64,000 nt of DNA from Streptomyces agglomeratus (GCF_001746415.1 NZ_MEHJ01000001.1:4416501-4480500); one strand, 5' to 3'; shown: positions 13,588 to 23,713, counted from the stretch's first letter. The notes: generated from the letters alone by a model not told the origin. Made by a program: numbers and translations.

Positions 13588-15243
13588 TTACGGCGTGGTG
13601 CCGTCCTCTGCCATGAGTTCGTCCGCGTCCACGATGCGGTACGCGTAGCCCTGTTCGGCCAGGAAGCGCTGGCGGTGGGCCGCGAAGTCCTGGTCGATCG
13701 TGTCGCGGGCGACCACCGAGTAGAAGTGCGCCTGGTGTCCGTCCGCCTTCGGGCGCAGGACCCGGCCGAGGCGCTGGGCCTCCTCCTGGCGGGAGCCGAA
13801 GGTGCCCGAGACCTGGATCGCGACCGTCGCCTCGGGCAGGTCGATCGAGAAGTTGGCGACCTTCGAGACGACCAGCACGCTGATCTCGCCCTGCCGGAAC
13901 GCCTCGAAGAGCTTCTCCCGCTGTGCGTTGGACGTCTCGCCCTTGATCACCGGCGCGTCCAGGTGCTCGCCCAGCTCGTCGAGCTGGTCGATGTACTGGC
14001 CGATGACCAGGATCTGCTGGCCCGCGAACTTCCGTACGAGCGCCTCCGTCACCTTCCGCTTCGTCGCGGTCGTCGCGCAGAACCGGTACTTCTCCTCCGT
14101 CTCGGCGGTCGCGTACGCGAGCCGTTCCGTCTCCGTGAGGTTGACCCGGACCTCGACGCAGTCGGCGGGCGCGATGTAACCCTGCGCCTCGATCTCCTTC
14201 CACGGCGCGTCGAAACGCTTCGGCCCGATCAGGGAGAAGACGTCCGACTCGCGGCCGTCCTCGCGCACGAGCGTCGCCGTCAGGCCGAGGCGGCGCCGCG
14301 CCTGGAGGTCGGCCGTGAACTTGAAGACGGGCGCGGGCAGCAGGTGCACCTCGTCGTACACGATCAGACCCCAGTCCCGGGAGTCGAACAGCTCCAGGTG
14401 CGGGTAGATGCCCTTCCGCTTCGTCGTCAGGACCTGGTACGTCGCGATGGTGACCGGCCGGATCTCCTTGCGCGTACCGCTGTACTCGCCGATCTCGTCC
14501 TCGGTCAGCGATGTCCGCTTCACCAGCTCGTGCTTCCACTGGCGGGCCGAGACGGTGTTCGTGACGAGGATCAGCGTGGTGGCCTTGGCCTGCGCCATCG
14601 CGCCCGCGCCGACCAGCGTCTTGCCCGCGCCGCAGGGCAGTACGACCACGCCCGAGCCGCCGTGCCAGAAGCCCTCGACGGCCTGCTTCTGGTACGGGCG
14701 CAGGGCCCAGCCGTCCTCGGCCAGGTCGATCGCGTGGGCCTCGCCGTCGACGTAACCCGCAAGGTCCTCGGCCGGCCAGCCCAGCTTGAGCAGCGTCTGC
14801 TTGATCTGGCCGCGCTCGGAGGGATGTACGGCGACCGTGTCCGCGTCGATCCGGGCGCCGACCAGCGGCTGGACCTTCTTCGAGCGGAGGATCTCCTCCA
14901 GCACCGGGCGGTCCGTCGAGGTGAGGACGAGACCGTGGACCGGGTGCTTGGAGAGGGTGAGGCGGCCGTAGCGGGCCATCGTCTCGGCGACGTCGACGAG
15001 CAGCGCGTGCGGGACCGGGTACCGGGAAAACTCGACGAGCGCGTCGACGACCTGCTCCGCGTCATGTCCGGCGGCCCGCGCGTTCCACAGGCCGAGTGGC
15101 GTCACCCGGTACGTGTGGATGTGCTCCGGCGCCCGCTCCAGTTCGGCGAAGGGCGCGATGGCCCGGCGGCAGGCGTCGGCGAGCTCGTGGTCGACTTCGA
15201 GGAGCAGCGTCTTGTCGCTCTGGACGATGAGGGGTCCGTTCAC
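13588..15243 (-). CDS. XPB/Ercc3-type DNA repair helicase
   Basis: 551 residues. The N-terminal helicase-associated domain (to about residue 170) is followed by RPYQKQAVEGF (Q-motif-like), Walker A LPCGAGKT at 202-209, the DEVH box at 297-300, GLTATLVREDG (motif III) and RLGRVLRPK (motif VI). It is a 3'-5' superfamily 2 helicase like mycobacterial XPB, thought to act in DNA repair; actinobacterial XPBs work with nucleases such as Bax1-like partners in other taxa. Start GTG at 15243 matches the family N-terminus (NGPLIVQSDKTLLL). The 838-residue XPB-associated protein lies 0.7 kb upstream on the same strand, with a VanZ gene inserted between them on the other strand. Confidence 0.93.
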   Translation of the reverse strand: MNGPLIVQSDKTLLLEVDHELADACRRAIAPFAELERAPEHIHTYRVTPLGLWNARAAGHDAEQVVDALVEFSRYPVPHALLVDVAETMARYGRLTLSKHPVHGLVLTSTDRPVLEEILRSKKVQPLVGARIDADTVAVHPSERGQIKQTLLKLGWPAEDLAGYVDGEAHAIDLAEDGWALRPYQKQAVEGFWHGGSGVVVLPCGAGKTLVGAGAMAQAKATTLILVTNTVSARQWKHELVKRTSLTEDEIGEYSGTRKEIRPVTIATYQVLTTKRKGIYPHLELFDSRDWGLIVYDEVHLLPAPVFKFTADLQARRRLGLTATLVREDGRESDVFSLIGPKRFDAPWKEIEAQGYIAPADCVEVRVNLTETERLAYATAETEEKYRFCATTATKRKVTEALVRKFAGQQILVIGQYIDQLDELGEHLDAPVIKGETSNAQREKLFEAFRQGEISVLVVSKVANFSIDLPEATVAIQVSGTFGSRQEEAQRLGRVLRPKADGHQAHFYSVVARDTIDQDFAAHRQRFLAEQGYAYRIVDADELMAEDGTTP

Positions 15244-15346
15244 GCGGGTTTCGGCCCTTTCTGCGGCAGGTCGGCCGGTACGGCCAAACGTCCAGTGTGC
15301 CGCATCGCGTGCGGTACGGGTCGGGACTCGGGGTAGGTGGGTGTCC

Positions 15347-15880
15347 ATGACAGCTGAAGCGGATGAAGCGGACGGCACGGAACCACGCCGCTCCTGGGGG
15401 CGGGCGCTGCTGCGGGCCCTCGCGGTCGCCCTGGCTTTTGTCGGGCTCGTACTCTTCTCGGCCGTACTGGCGCGGCTGACGCTCGCGCCCTCGCACGCGT
15501 CGGAAGCCCTGGTCACGACCAACCTGCGACCCGGTGCCTCCCTGCGGCAGTACGCCGAGGACTACACCTTCCTCGCCGCCTGCAAGCAGATCGGCGGCAA
15601 TCTCCTGCTGGGCATGCCCTTCGGCCTGCTGCTGCCGGTACTGGTGCCGCGCTCGCTGAGGATGCTGCGTGTGGTGGCTCTCACGGTCGTGGTGATGGTG
15701 CTCGTGGAGCTGGCGCAGGGGGCGATCGTCGCGGGGCGGGCCTTCGACGTCGACGACGTCATCCTCAACACGACGGGCGCGCTCATCGGCTACTTCCTCC
15801 TCGGCCGCCGGATCGGCCGGGCCGTGCACGCGAAGCGCGCGCCGCGCCGGGATGCGGACACGGTGCCTCTGGGCAAGTGA
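15347..15880 (+). CDS. VanZ-like family membrane protein
   Basis: 177 residues with four to five membrane helices. The VanZ-like signature is NLLLGMPFGLLLPVL (about 84-98), VLVELAQGAIVAGRAFDVDDVILNTTGALIGY (about 121-152). VanZ gives low-level teicoplanin resistance in enterococci, while most homologues, as here, have no known job. The gene is divergent from XPB with 103 bp between and convergent with the XPB-associated gene. A GTG two codons upstream (15341) is an alternative start. Confidence 0.85.
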   Translation: MTAEADEADGTEPRRSWGRALLRALAVALAFVGLVLFSAVLARLTLAPSHASEALVTTNLRPGASLRQYAEDYTFLAACKQIGGNLLLGMPFGLLLPVLVPRSLRMLRVVALTVVVMVLVELAQGAIVAGRAFDVDDVILNTTGALIGYFLLGRRIGRAVHAKRAPRRDADTVPLGK

Positions 15881-15916
15881 GCGAGCTCGCACGTGGACGG
15901 ACCGGAGGAGCGCGGC

Positions 15917-15940
15917 CCCGGGTGCCGGTCGGCGCCCGGG
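15917..15940. terminator. Bidirectional terminator hairpin
   Basis: CCCGGGTGCC (15917-15926), loop GGTC, then GGCGCCCGGG (15931-15940); 10-bp stem with one G-U pair. Between convergent genes. Confidence 0.65.
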
Positions 15941-15953
15941 ACTCCGGCCCGGG

Positions 15954-18470
15954 CTAGGGGCTGTCCGCCAGTTCCGCCACGCCCGTGATCCGGTGCAGGG
16001 GGTACGTGCGGACCTCGTCCGCGGTGTGGTCGTACGCCGTGACGAAGCCGCCCTCCACCCGGACCGGCGCGATCACGCGCTGGCTCGCCGCGCCGTCCGC
16101 GTTGACGTACCCGATCCACACGGCCGAGCCGGTGAGGGCCGCGGCCTGCACCGTGGCCAGGGTCTCCGCCGACGAGGTGCGCGGCAGCTCGCCGACCGGC
16201 GCCGCCTCCGGAGCCTCCTTGCGCACCGCCGTGGATGCCATGTCGCCCGCCCGGATCGCCCGCAGCGCCGCGCCCAGGAGCGTCTCGTCCGGCGTCGGCG
16301 GCCCCTCCGGCACCGGTACGGGCGCGGTGCGCGGCGGGGTCCGGTAGGCGTGGGCCCGCGTGATCAGCACGTCTCCGGCCGCCGACTCGGCGGCGGGCGC
16401 GAACCCCATGCTCCGCAGGCCCTCCAGCAGCGTCCCCGGGTCGCTCTGCGCCGCCAGCACCGTGGGGGCCAGGCGCCGCAGCCCCAGCGGCTGGGACCGC
16501 TTGTCGGCGAGGATCTCGCCCAGCATGGCGTCGTCGTCGCACCGCACGTACGCCGACGCCGCCCCGATCCGCAGATGCCCGTGCTTCCTGGCCACGTCGT
16601 CGATGAGGTAGGTCAGCGGCTGCGGCACGGGCGTACGGCTGTGCTCGGCCAGGAAGGTGTGCAGGTCGGACGCGGCCCGGCCGGCGTCCAGGGCGCGCCG
16701 TACGGACGCGGGCGTGAACCGGTACACGGTCGCCCCGCCCTTCGACTCCACATCGGCGAGGACGTCGAGCGTGTCGGCCAGCGGGCGGCGCAGCGGCCCC
16801 GGTGCGACGGCGGTGAGGTCCGCCTGGAGCAGTACGTGGTCCAGCGGTTCCGGGATCAGCGGCGCGAGCAGCGCGGCGGCGCTCGCGGCGGCCGCGGCCT
16901 CCTCCACGTCGCTCCCCCGCGTGGGGGCGCCGCCGGTGGCCGACAGCGCGCGCCCGTGCGAGGAGAGGGCCCCGCGCCCGGTCACCCCGAGGAGTTCCGC
17001 CTCGGTCAGTGTCCACAGCGCGATACGGGAGCGCAGGTCACCCGGCGTGCCGGTGGAAGCGGCAGCGGAGGCCGGGGGGGAGGCGGACGCGGGAGCGGTC
17101 GCGGCCCCCGCACCCCTCAGTGGCCGCTCCCACCGCAGCCGCGCCAGCATCTGCTCCGGGGCGGGCGCGGACCCCTCCGGCAGGCCGGCCATGAGCGCCA
17201 GGACCCGGCGGCGTACCTCCGGGGCCGCCGAGCGGTCCAGGTCGGGGCCGAGCGCGGCCAGGACCCGGCCCTTCGCGTCCTGGCTGCCGATCAGGCCGGC
17301 GGTACGGGTGGCGTGCAGCCAGGCGGTGGCGAGGCGGGTCCACTGGTCCTGTGGCGGGAGGTCGAGCCATTCGTCGTACGCGGGCGTGGCGGCGTACCGC
17401 TCGGACGCCTCGCCGTCGGACGCCAGCAGCCCGGCGGCGTAGGCGAGTTCGACCCAGAAGGCCGCCGTGTGCTCGGGCACGTCGAGCGCGGCGGCCGTCC
17501 TCTTCAGGTCGCGCACGCTCAGCCCGCCGGAGCGCAGGACGGCCGGGCCGCCCTCGTTCCAGTCCTTGAGCAGCTCCTCGACGGTGGCCAGCGCGGTGTA
17601 CGCCTGACCCGCCGCCGTACTGTCCACAACCTGTGGACGGTACGAGTGGGCCGGCTCGACGGACGGCGGCACCGGCTCCGGCACCCGGTGCGCGCGCCCG
17701 GCGCGCAGATGCAGCGCCGCCTCGCGCGGCAGCACGACCGTACGCAGACTCGTCGGCAGCAGCAGCCCCCGGTCGCGCAGCCACCGCACGGGCGGCGCCG
17801 GGTCCGAGGTGACCTCCCCGTACGGCGGCCCCCACACCAGCCGCTCCAGCACCATCAGCGCCTCGGGCGGCGCGGTGTCGAGCAGCGCGGACATCCGGGC
17901 GCGGTCGTTGAACAGCTCCGCCAGCGCCGTGACCGCCGACACCGGATCGTGGGTGGGCGGCAGTCCCGCCGCCGCCAGGGTCTCCTGCCATCGTCCCGGC
18001 GACATCCCCGCGGTCGCCTCGGCGACGGTCGGGCCGAGGCCGGTGGGGGACGGGTGCGTGGGGGAGGGGGCGAGCAGCTCGCGGGCGGTACGGACCAGGC
18101 GGAGCCGGTCGTCGGCACCCCACAGCAGTGCCTGGTCGCGCAGCACGGCGACGGCTCCCGGCAGCGCCGCCTCGACCGCCGGGTCGCCGTCGTCGCCGGT
18201 CATCAGCGCGCGCAGCGCCTCGTACGGCGCCGGATCGGGGGCCACGGCCAGCGCCTCGGCGGTCTGGAGCGTGAACCGGTCGAGCCGTTCCAGGGCGCGC
18301 ACGACCGAGGCGCGCGTCGCCGCGCGGGTCGCGAGCTGCGACACGTCGTTCGGCACGGGCGAGAGCAGGTCGGGCCGGGCGCGCAGCAGCGCGGCCAGGG
18401 ACGCGTCGCCGCGGTGGCGCAGGGCTTCCGCGAGCGTGCGTGGTGGCGTTGCGCCTGTTCCTTCGGACAC
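15954..18470 (-). CDS. XPB-associated protein with Helicase_C_3 and WYL-like domains
   Basis: 838 residues, soluble. It has the pattern of the long conserved actinobacterial protein found beside XPB (Rv0862c-like): helical N-terminal two thirds, a segment similar to the XPB N-terminal helicase-associated domain (DLHTFLAEHSRTPVPQPLTYLIDDVARKHG, about 600-630), and a C-terminal WYL-like beta domain (VWIGYVNADGAASQRVIAPVRVEGGFVTAYDH). It lacks Walker motifs, so it is not itself a helicase; a DNA- or XPB-binding partner role is inferred. GTG at 18470 has GGAGG 5 nt upstream. An in-frame ATG at 18503 has a TACCGT hexamer 7 nt upstream and could be used from a leaderless mRNA. Confidence 0.82.
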   Translation of the reverse strand: MSEGTGATPPRTLAEALRHRGDASLAALLRARPDLLSPVPNDVSQLATRAATRASVVRALERLDRFTLQTAEALAVAPDPAPYEALRALMTGDDGDPAVEAALPGAVAVLRDQALLWGADDRLRLVRTARELLAPSPTHPSPTGLGPTVAEATAGMSPGRWQETLAAAGLPPTHDPVSAVTALAELFNDRARMSALLDTAPPEALMVLERLVWGPPYGEVTSDPAPPVRWLRDRGLLLPTSLRTVVLPREAALHLRAGRAHRVPEPVPPSVEPAHSYRPQVVDSTAAGQAYTALATVEELLKDWNEGGPAVLRSGGLSVRDLKRTAAALDVPEHTAAFWVELAYAAGLLASDGEASERYAATPAYDEWLDLPPQDQWTRLATAWLHATRTAGLIGSQDAKGRVLAALGPDLDRSAAPEVRRRVLALMAGLPEGSAPAPEQMLARLRWERPLRGAGAATAPASASPPASAAASTGTPGDLRSRIALWTLTEAELLGVTGRGALSSHGRALSATGGAPTRGSDVEEAAAAASAAALLAPLIPEPLDHVLLQADLTAVAPGPLRRPLADTLDVLADVESKGGATVYRFTPASVRRALDAGRAASDLHTFLAEHSRTPVPQPLTYLIDDVARKHGHLRIGAASAYVRCDDDAMLGEILADKRSQPLGLRRLAPTVLAAQSDPGTLLEGLRSMGFAPAAESAAGDVLITRAHAYRTPPRTAPVPVPEGPPTPDETLLGAALRAIRAGDMASTAVRKEAPEAAPVGELPRTSSAETLATVQAAALTGSAVWIGYVNADGAASQRVIAPVRVEGGFVTAYDHTADEVRTYPLHRITGVAELADSP

Positions 18471-18510
18471 GTGCGCCTCCTGGTTGCGCTCGCCGGTCCC
18501 CATCCGCCCC

Positions 18511-18516
18511 ACGGTA
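18511..18516 (-). promoter_or_regulatory. -10 hexamer for the XPB-associated gene
   Basis: TACCGT on the minus strand, 7 nt before an in-frame ATG at 18503. It could serve either a leaderless start at 18503 or a short leader to the GTG at 18470. Confidence 0.4.
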
Positions 18517-18581
18517 GCCGGTGTGGCGCTACCGTCGGTGCAGGCAGTTGGAGGTTGGAGGGCGAGGGGACGGAACGGCGC

Positions 18582-19655
18582 GTGGGGATCGAGAGCGATC
18601 AGCTCGTCTACGACTACCTGAGCCGGGTCGGCGACCTGGCGCAGCAGCAGAAGCTGCCCGCGGCGACGCGGATGCGGCTGGTGGCCGGGCTGCGCGACGA
18701 AATCGACCGTCAGCGCTCGAAGTTCGGTACGCCGGACTCCCCTGCGGCGGTACGCCGCATCCTGGGCCGGATCGGTCCGCCGGCCGAACTGGTGGCGCGG
18801 GCGGCGTCGGACGAGGCGGGGCCGAGGCCCGCGGCGGCGCAGCCGGTCGTGCTGCCGGAGCAGCGGGACACGTCGAAGGGGCGCGGGTGGATTCCCCGGC
18901 CCCGCGACCGCGACCCCGACCGCGACTCCGGGCGCGCCAAGGGCGGAAAGGGCGCCAAGGGCGGCAAGGAGCGCGGCGCCGAACTGCCGGACACCGTGGA
19001 CCAGCCCGCCGGCGCCTCGCCGCCGCACCTCGCCGGGTCGGACGAACTCGGCCCGCCGGGCAGCGAAACCGACTGGTGGCGCGTCGAACCGGGTCCCTTC
19101 GGCCTCGGCGACACCGTGCCCGGGTTCACCGGCGGCGTGGAGATCCCCGAAATACTCAAGCCCCCGCCGGCGAAGGACGACGAGGACGGGGACGGCGACG
19201 AGCACGGGGAGGACGGCGAGGGCACCGCCGCCGGGGTGGAATCCGCTCCTCGCCGCCGCTTTCCGCGCCTGCGGCGACGTACCGCCGCGCCCGCCGCCGT
19301 GGTGGCGCCCGAAGCGGCACGCCCGCCCGCCAACGTCCTGCTCCTGCTCGCCGCCGCGCTGCTCGTGGCCGGGGCAGTACTCGGCAACCTGCTCGCGCTG
19401 GGCGGCGGTTGGCTCCTCGCGTACGCCTCGCGGCGCATCAGCCGCGCCCAGGCGAAGTGGGCGGTGCTGGGGCTGCCGGGGCTGGTCGCTGCGGGCGGGC
19501 TCGTGTGGCTGTGGGGCCGTACCGAGGGCCGGTGGGGTGAGCCCGTCGCCCGGGGCGCGATGGGCGAGGCGGTCTCGGACGTGTGGCCCGTGGTCGTACG
19601 GGCCGCGGCCGTCGCCTCCGCGCTCTACCTGGTGTGGCGGGCGCGGAGGCGGTAG
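18582..19655 (+). CDS. HAAS-domain-like membrane protein
   Basis: 357 residues. The N-terminal 75 residues (DQLVYDYLSRVGDLAQQQKL ... RRILGRIGPPAELV) resemble the HAAS signalling/adaptor domain that couples PadR-type regulators to membrane proteins. A long disordered charged linker follows (Lys/Gly/Arg then Asp/Glu-rich, about 85-245), then four hydrophobic helices at the C-terminus. No PadR gene is adjacent. Function unknown. GTG at 18582 is preferred; a TTG nine codons upstream has a closer GGAGG and is possible. Divergent from the XPB-associated gene. Confidence 0.7.
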   Translation: MGIESDQLVYDYLSRVGDLAQQQKLPAATRMRLVAGLRDEIDRQRSKFGTPDSPAAVRRILGRIGPPAELVARAASDEAGPRPAAAQPVVLPEQRDTSKGRGWIPRPRDRDPDRDSGRAKGGKGAKGGKERGAELPDTVDQPAGASPPHLAGSDELGPPGSETDWWRVEPGPFGLGDTVPGFTGGVEIPEILKPPPAKDDEDGDGDEHGEDGEGTAAGVESAPRRRFPRLRRRTAAPAAVVAPEAARPPANVLLLLAAALLVAGAVLGNLLALGGGWLLAYASRRISRAQAKWAVLGLPGLVAAGGLVWLWGRTEGRWGEPVARGAMGEAVSDVWPVVVRAAAVASALYLVWRARRR

Positions 19656-19661
19656 CGGCGC

Positions 19662-20639
19662 CTACGTGGCCAGGTGGCCGCGCAACTCGTCGAGGATCTT
19701 GTTGGCGGCGGTGTAGCCGATGCCCTGGATCCACAGCTCGTCGTCGACGCCGAAGACCTTGTCCGCCTTCGCGGCGGGCATGTTCTTCCACAGCCCGCTG
19801 TTCAGCGTCCGGGTCTCCTTGGCCTTCTCCGGGTCGCCGTACGTCGAGTGGAAGACGACGTCGGCGTCCTCGCCCGCGAGGTTGATCTTCTCGGGGCTCA
19901 CGTCGTACGAGAATCCGTCCTTCGCCTTGTCGGCGACGGCCGGGCGGCCCAGGCCGACGTCGGCCAGGACCGTCGCGATGTAGTTCTTCCGGCCGTAGAT
20001 GCGGATGTCCGCGCCCTCGATGAACCGCACCACGTTGACGTTGGTCTTCGCGGCCTTCTCCTTGCCGCCGACCGCGTCGGTGACCTTCGCGGCGCGCGCG
20101 GTGTAGCCGGCGACCACTCGCTTCGCCTCGGCCCGCTTGCCCAGCGCGTCGGCGTGGACCTGGAAGTTCTCCTTCCAGGGGTAGCCGGTGTTCTCGGTCA
20201 TCACGGTCGGCGCGAGCGCCTTGAGTTCGTCGTACAGCGCGCCGTGGCGTACCTTGCTCGTGAGGATGAGGTCGGGCTTGAGAGCGGCGACGGCCTCCAG
20301 GTTGGGGCTCATCATCTCGCCGACGTCCTTGATGCCCGCGACCTTCTCCCTGGGCAGGTAGCTCAGGAAACCCGACTCGGCGCCGGTGTGCGTGGAGCCG
20401 ACCGGCTTCACGCCGAGCGTGATGGCGGAGTCCAGTTCGGCGGTGTCGAGGACGACCACCCGCTTCGGGGCGGCCGGGACCTTCACGTCGCCCATGGCGG
20501 TCTTGACGGTGCGGGTCCCGCCGTCGGCGGACGGCGCCGTCTTGCCGTCGCCGGCGTCGGACCCGCAGGCGGCGAGCGTGAGGGCGGCGGTCACGGCGAG
20601 GGAGCCGGCGGCGAGGCCGCGGTGGAGGGGTCGCGTCAT
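19662..20639 (-). CDS. Iron-siderophore ABC transporter substrate-binding lipoprotein
   Basis: 325 residues. Signal peptide with lipobox LAAC (about residues 23-26), then a PeriBP/FecB fold: [42 protein letters not shown] and [21 protein letters not shown]. It captures a ferric siderophore, or possibly heme, outside the membrane and delivers it to the permease pair. It is the last gene of a four-gene unit; its ATG overlaps the TGA of the ATPase gene. It should be iron-repressed through the DmdR-type box upstream of the first gene. The exact siderophore is unknown. Confidence 0.92.
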   Translation of the reverse strand: MTRPLHRGLAAGSLAVTAALTLAACGSDAGDGKTAPSADGGTRTVKTAMGDVKVPAAPKRVVVLDTAELDSAITLGVKPVGSTHTGAESGFLSYLPREKVAGIKDVGEMMSPNLEAVAALKPDLILTSKVRHGALYDELKALAPTVMTENTGYPWKENFQVHADALGKRAEAKRVVAGYTARAAKVTDAVGGKEKAAKTNVNVVRFIEGADIRIYGRKNYIATVLADVGLGRPAVADKAKDGFSYDVSPEKINLAGEDADVVFHSTYGDPEKAKETRTLNSGLWKNMPAAKADKVFGVDDELWIQGIGYTAANKILDELRGHLAT

Positions 20640-21562
20640 GAGGTGGGCGCCTTTCGGGGAGGCAGGTCGGCGGGCTCGGGGAGGGCGCCCGGCGCGCCCC
20701 CTCCGGCCACTTCGGGTTCGGGGAGCGGGCCGGGCGCGTCCCCTCCGGCCACCTCTGGCCCGGGGAGCGGGCCGGGTGGGGTCCAGGGGGCGCCGGGGAT
20801 CACCAGGGGGGAGCCGGTCACCGGGTCGGGGACGACCACTGAGGAGAGCCCGAAGACCTCCTGTACGAGATCCGCCGTGACGATGTCGCGCGGGTGGCCC
20901 TCGGCGACCACCCGGCCCTCCTTCATCGCGACCAGGTGGTCGGCGTACCTGGCCGCCTGGTTGAGGTCGTGGAGGACCGTGACGACCGTCCGGCCCTGGT
21001 CGTGGTTGAGCTGGCGCACCAGGTCCAGTACCTCCACCTGGTGGGAGATGTCGAGATACGTCGTCGGCTCGTCCAGCAGCAGGAGGTCCGTCTCCTGGGC
21101 GAGCGCCATGGCGATCCACACCCTCTGACGCTGGCCGCCGGACAGCGCGTCGACGGGCCGCTCCGCGAGCGCGGTGACGTCCGTACGGGCCATGGCGTCC
21201 GTCACCGCCCGCTCGTCCTCGTCGGACCACTGCTGCCACCAGTGCTGGTGCGGCTGGCGGCCCCGCGCCACCAGGTCGGCGACGGTGATGGCCTCGGGGG
21301 CGACGGGGGTCTGGGGCAGGAGGCCGATCTGCTGCGCGATCCTCCTGGTCGGGATCTTCGCCAGCTCGGCGCCGTCGAGCAGCACCGCGCCGCGGCGGGG
21401 CTTGAGCAGCCGGCCGAGTGCGCGCAGGGTGGTGGACTTTCCGCATGCGTTCGGGCCGACGATGACGGTCACCCGGCCGTCGGGTACGGCCAGGTCGAGC
21501 TCGTGCACGACCGTACGGTCCTCGTAGGCGAGCGTCAGCCCGCGCGCGGTGAGCCTGCTCAC
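20636..21562 (-). CDS. Iron-siderophore ABC transporter ATP-binding protein
   Basis: 308 residues. FepC/FecE-like ATPase: Walker [11 protein letters not shown] (about 36-45), Q-loop [19 protein letters not shown], signature LSGGQRQRV, Walker [13 protein letters not shown] and switch VLHDLN. The last 50 residues are an unusual Pro/Gly-rich tail with two near-identical units ([11 protein letters not shown] and [11 protein letters not shown]) not found in typical family members of about 260 residues. GTG at 21562 overlaps the upstream stop (GTGA), giving tight coupling within the importer operon. Confidence 0.93.
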   Translation of the reverse strand: MSRLTARGLTLAYEDRTVVHELDLAVPDGRVTVIVGPNACGKSTTLRALGRLLKPRRGAVLLDGAELAKIPTRRIAQQIGLLPQTPVAPEAITVADLVARGRQPHQHWWQQWSDEDERAVTDAMARTDVTALAERPVDALSGGQRQRVWIAMALAQETDLLLLDEPTTYLDISHQVEVLDLVRQLNHDQGRTVVTVLHDLNQAARYADHLVAMKEGRVVAEGHPRDIVTADLVQEVFGLSSVVVPDPVTGSPLVIPGAPWTPPGPLPGPEVAGGDAPGPLPEPEVAGGGAPGALPEPADLPPRKAPTS

Positions 21563-22620
21563 GCCTTGCCTCCAGTACGGCCTTTGACGATCAGCCAGAT
21601 CAGGTACGGGGCGCCGACCGCCGCCGTCAGTACGCCCACCGGAAGTTCGGTGGGCGACAGCAGGCGTTTGGCCAGCAGGTCCGCCAGTACGACGACGAGT
21701 GCGCCCGTGAGGGCCGAGCAGAGCAGCGGGATCTGCGCGGTGCGGGTCATGCGGCGGGCGATCTGGGGTGCGAGCAGTGCGACGAAGTCGACGGGGCCCG
21801 CCGTTCCGGTGGCGACCGATGCGAGCACGACCCCGGTGAGCACCAGTCCCAGGCGCACCCGCCCCAGCCGTACGCCGAGCGCGGTCGCGGTGTCGTCGTC
21901 CAGCGACACGCTCCGCTGGGCGCGGGTGGCCCAGAGCACGGCGGGCAGCATGGCGAGGAGCACCCAGGCCAGCGGGGCCGCCTCGTCCCAGCCGCGCCCG
22001 TTGAGGGAGCCGGTCATCCAGATCTGGGCCTGCTGGGCGACGAGGTAGTCGCCCTTGGTGAGGAAGAGGTGGGTGATGGAGCGCAGCGCGATCGCGAAGC
22101 CGATGCCGATGAGCACGAAGCGGGTGGCGTGCAGTCCGCCGCGCCAGGCGAAGGCGTAGACGAGAGCGGCGGCGAGGACTCCGCCGGCGACGGAGAGGTA
22201 CGGGAGTACGGCGTAGGAGGTGATGCCGAACGTCATGGCCCCGACGGTGAGCGCGCTCGCGCCCTGGCTGACGCCGATGATGTCGGGGCTGGCGAGGGGG
22301 TTGCGCGCGACGGTCTGGATCAGCGCGCCGGCCACGGCGAACGCCGCCCCGACGAGCAGCCCGACGGTCATGCGGGGCAGCCGGAGCGTTCCCACGACGA
22401 GCTCGTTCGCCGACGGCTGCCCGAAGAGGACCTTCAGCACCTCGGCGGGCGGGACGCTGCTCTCGCCGACGCACAGGTACGCGACGCACACCCCGGCGAG
22501 TACGAGCGCGAGGGACCCCGCGACCACGGCCGCCCGCCGGTGCAGCAGGAACCGCCCCCGCCCGGCCCGTACGAGTGCGTAGCCCGCCGGGCGGACCCCG
22601 GCCGTCGCGTCGGTCGTCAC
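21559..22620 (-). CDS. FecCD-family iron-siderophore permease (second)
   Basis: 353 residues with about ten membrane helices. FecCD signatures: [19 protein letters not shown] (about 98-116), [17 protein letters not shown] (about 124-140), [12 protein letters not shown] and a C-terminal [17 protein letters not shown]. It forms the membrane channel with the preceding permease. GTG at 22620 overlaps the upstream TGA. A 30-residue basic N-terminal extension precedes the first helix. Confidence 0.92.
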   Translation of the reverse strand: MTTDATAGVRPAGYALVRAGRGRFLLHRRAAVVAGSLALVLAGVCVAYLCVGESSVPPAEVLKVLFGQPSANELVVGTLRLPRMTVGLLVGAAFAVAGALIQTVARNPLASPDIIGVSQGASALTVGAMTFGITSYAVLPYLSVAGGVLAAALVYAFAWRGGLHATRFVLIGIGFAIALRSITHLFLTKGDYLVAQQAQIWMTGSLNGRGWDEAAPLAWVLLAMLPAVLWATRAQRSVSLDDDTATALGVRLGRVRLGLVLTGVVLASVATGTAGPVDFVALLAPQIARRMTRTAQIPLLCSALTGALVVVLADLLAKRLLSPTELPVGVLTAAVGAPYLIWLIVKGRTGGKA

Positions 22621-23651
22621 GCCGGCACCGCCTTCCGTCGTACCAGGGCCACCAGGAACGGCACGCCGATCAGCGCCGTCATCACGCCCGCCGGGACCTC
22701 GCCCGGCGGGAAGACGATCCGGCCGACGACATCGGACACCAGCAGCATCACCGGTCCGATCAGCGCCGCCATCGGCAGTACCCACCGGTGGTCGCTGCCC
22801 ACGATCGCGCGCGCGATGTGCGGGACGGCGAGGCCCACGAAGGCGATCGTGCCGGCCGCGGCGACCCCCGCGCCGGTCAGGACCGTGGCGCCGATGCCGC
22901 CGACGATCCGTACGGTCGCGACGTTCTGGCCGAGCCCCTTCGCCACGTCCTCGCCCAGCGCCAGCGCGTCCAGTCCGCGTGCGACGGAGGCGACGAGCAC
23001 GACGCCTGCGAGCAGGAACGGCCAGATCTGGCCGACGACCTCCGCGTCCCGCCCGGCGACGGACCCGACCTGCCAGAACCGGAACTCGTCGAGCGCCGCC
23101 GCCTGCGTCGTCAGGACCGCCATCGTCACGGAGGCGAGCAGCGCGTTGATCGCGGCGCCGCCCAGCGCGAGCTTCACCGGTGTCGCGCCGCCGCGCCCGC
23201 TCGCCGCGACGGCGTACACCGCGACCGAGGCGAGCGCCGCTCCGGCGAAGGCGAACCAGACGTAACCGGAGAGCGAGTGGATTCCGGCGAAGGCGATGGC
23301 GAGAACCACGCCCACGGACGCGCCCTGGCTGATGCCCAGGATTCCGGGGTCGGCGATGGGATTGCGGGTGATGCCCTGGAGCACGGTTCCGGCGAGTGCG
23401 AGCGCGGCGCCGACCATCAGCCCGATGAGCGTGCGCGGCACCCGCATGGTCCGTACGACCTCGGCGGCATCGCTGTGACCGCCGTGCAGCAGTACGTCGA
23501 TGACCTCGGACGGCGCTGTGGTCCGTGCCCCGACGGCGAGGCTGAGCAGGACGGACAGCAGCAGGGCGGCGACGGCCGCGGCCGTCCAGCCGATGCGGCG
23601 GGTCACCAGGGCGCGTCGCGGGTGGCTGGTGGCGGCTCGCATATGACCCAT
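22617..23651 (-). CDS. FecCD-family iron-siderophore permease (first)
   Basis: 344 residues. Same family as its neighbour, with [19 protein letters not shown] near residue 70, [17 protein letters not shown] near 96 and [15 protein letters not shown] near 260. First gene of the importer operon. The ATG at 23651 (or the ATG three codons later) lies 12 bp downstream of an iron box. The two permeases form the heterodimeric channel. Confidence 0.92.
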   Translation of the reverse strand: MGHMRAATSHPRRALVTRRIGWTAAAVAALLLSVLLSLAVGARTTAPSEVIDVLLHGGHSDAAEVVRTMRVPRTLIGLMVGAALALAGTVLQGITRNPIADPGILGISQGASVGVVLAIAFAGIHSLSGYVWFAFAGAALASVAVYAVAASGRGGATPVKLALGGAAINALLASVTMAVLTTQAAALDEFRFWQVGSVAGRDAEVVGQIWPFLLAGVVLVASVARGLDALALGEDVAKGLGQNVATVRIVGGIGATVLTGAGVAAAGTIAFVGLAVPHIARAIVGSDHRWVLPMAALIGPVMLLVSDVVGRIVFPPGEVPAGVMTALIGVPFLVALVRRKAVPA

Positions 23652-23663
23652 TCCGCGTCCGGA

Positions 23664-23682
23664 TTTGGTAAGGCTTGGCTAA
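23664..23682. promoter_or_regulatory. Iron box (DmdR/IdeR operator)
   Basis: TTTGGTAAGGCTTGGCTAA matches 14 of 19 positions of the DmdR/IdeR consensus TTAGGTTAGGCTAACCTAA. It sits between the importer operon and the divergent HAD gene, right at the importer promoter. Confidence 0.75.
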
Positions 23683-23713
23683 GTGTACGGGTGGGCTCCG
23701 GAGCCCCCGCAGG

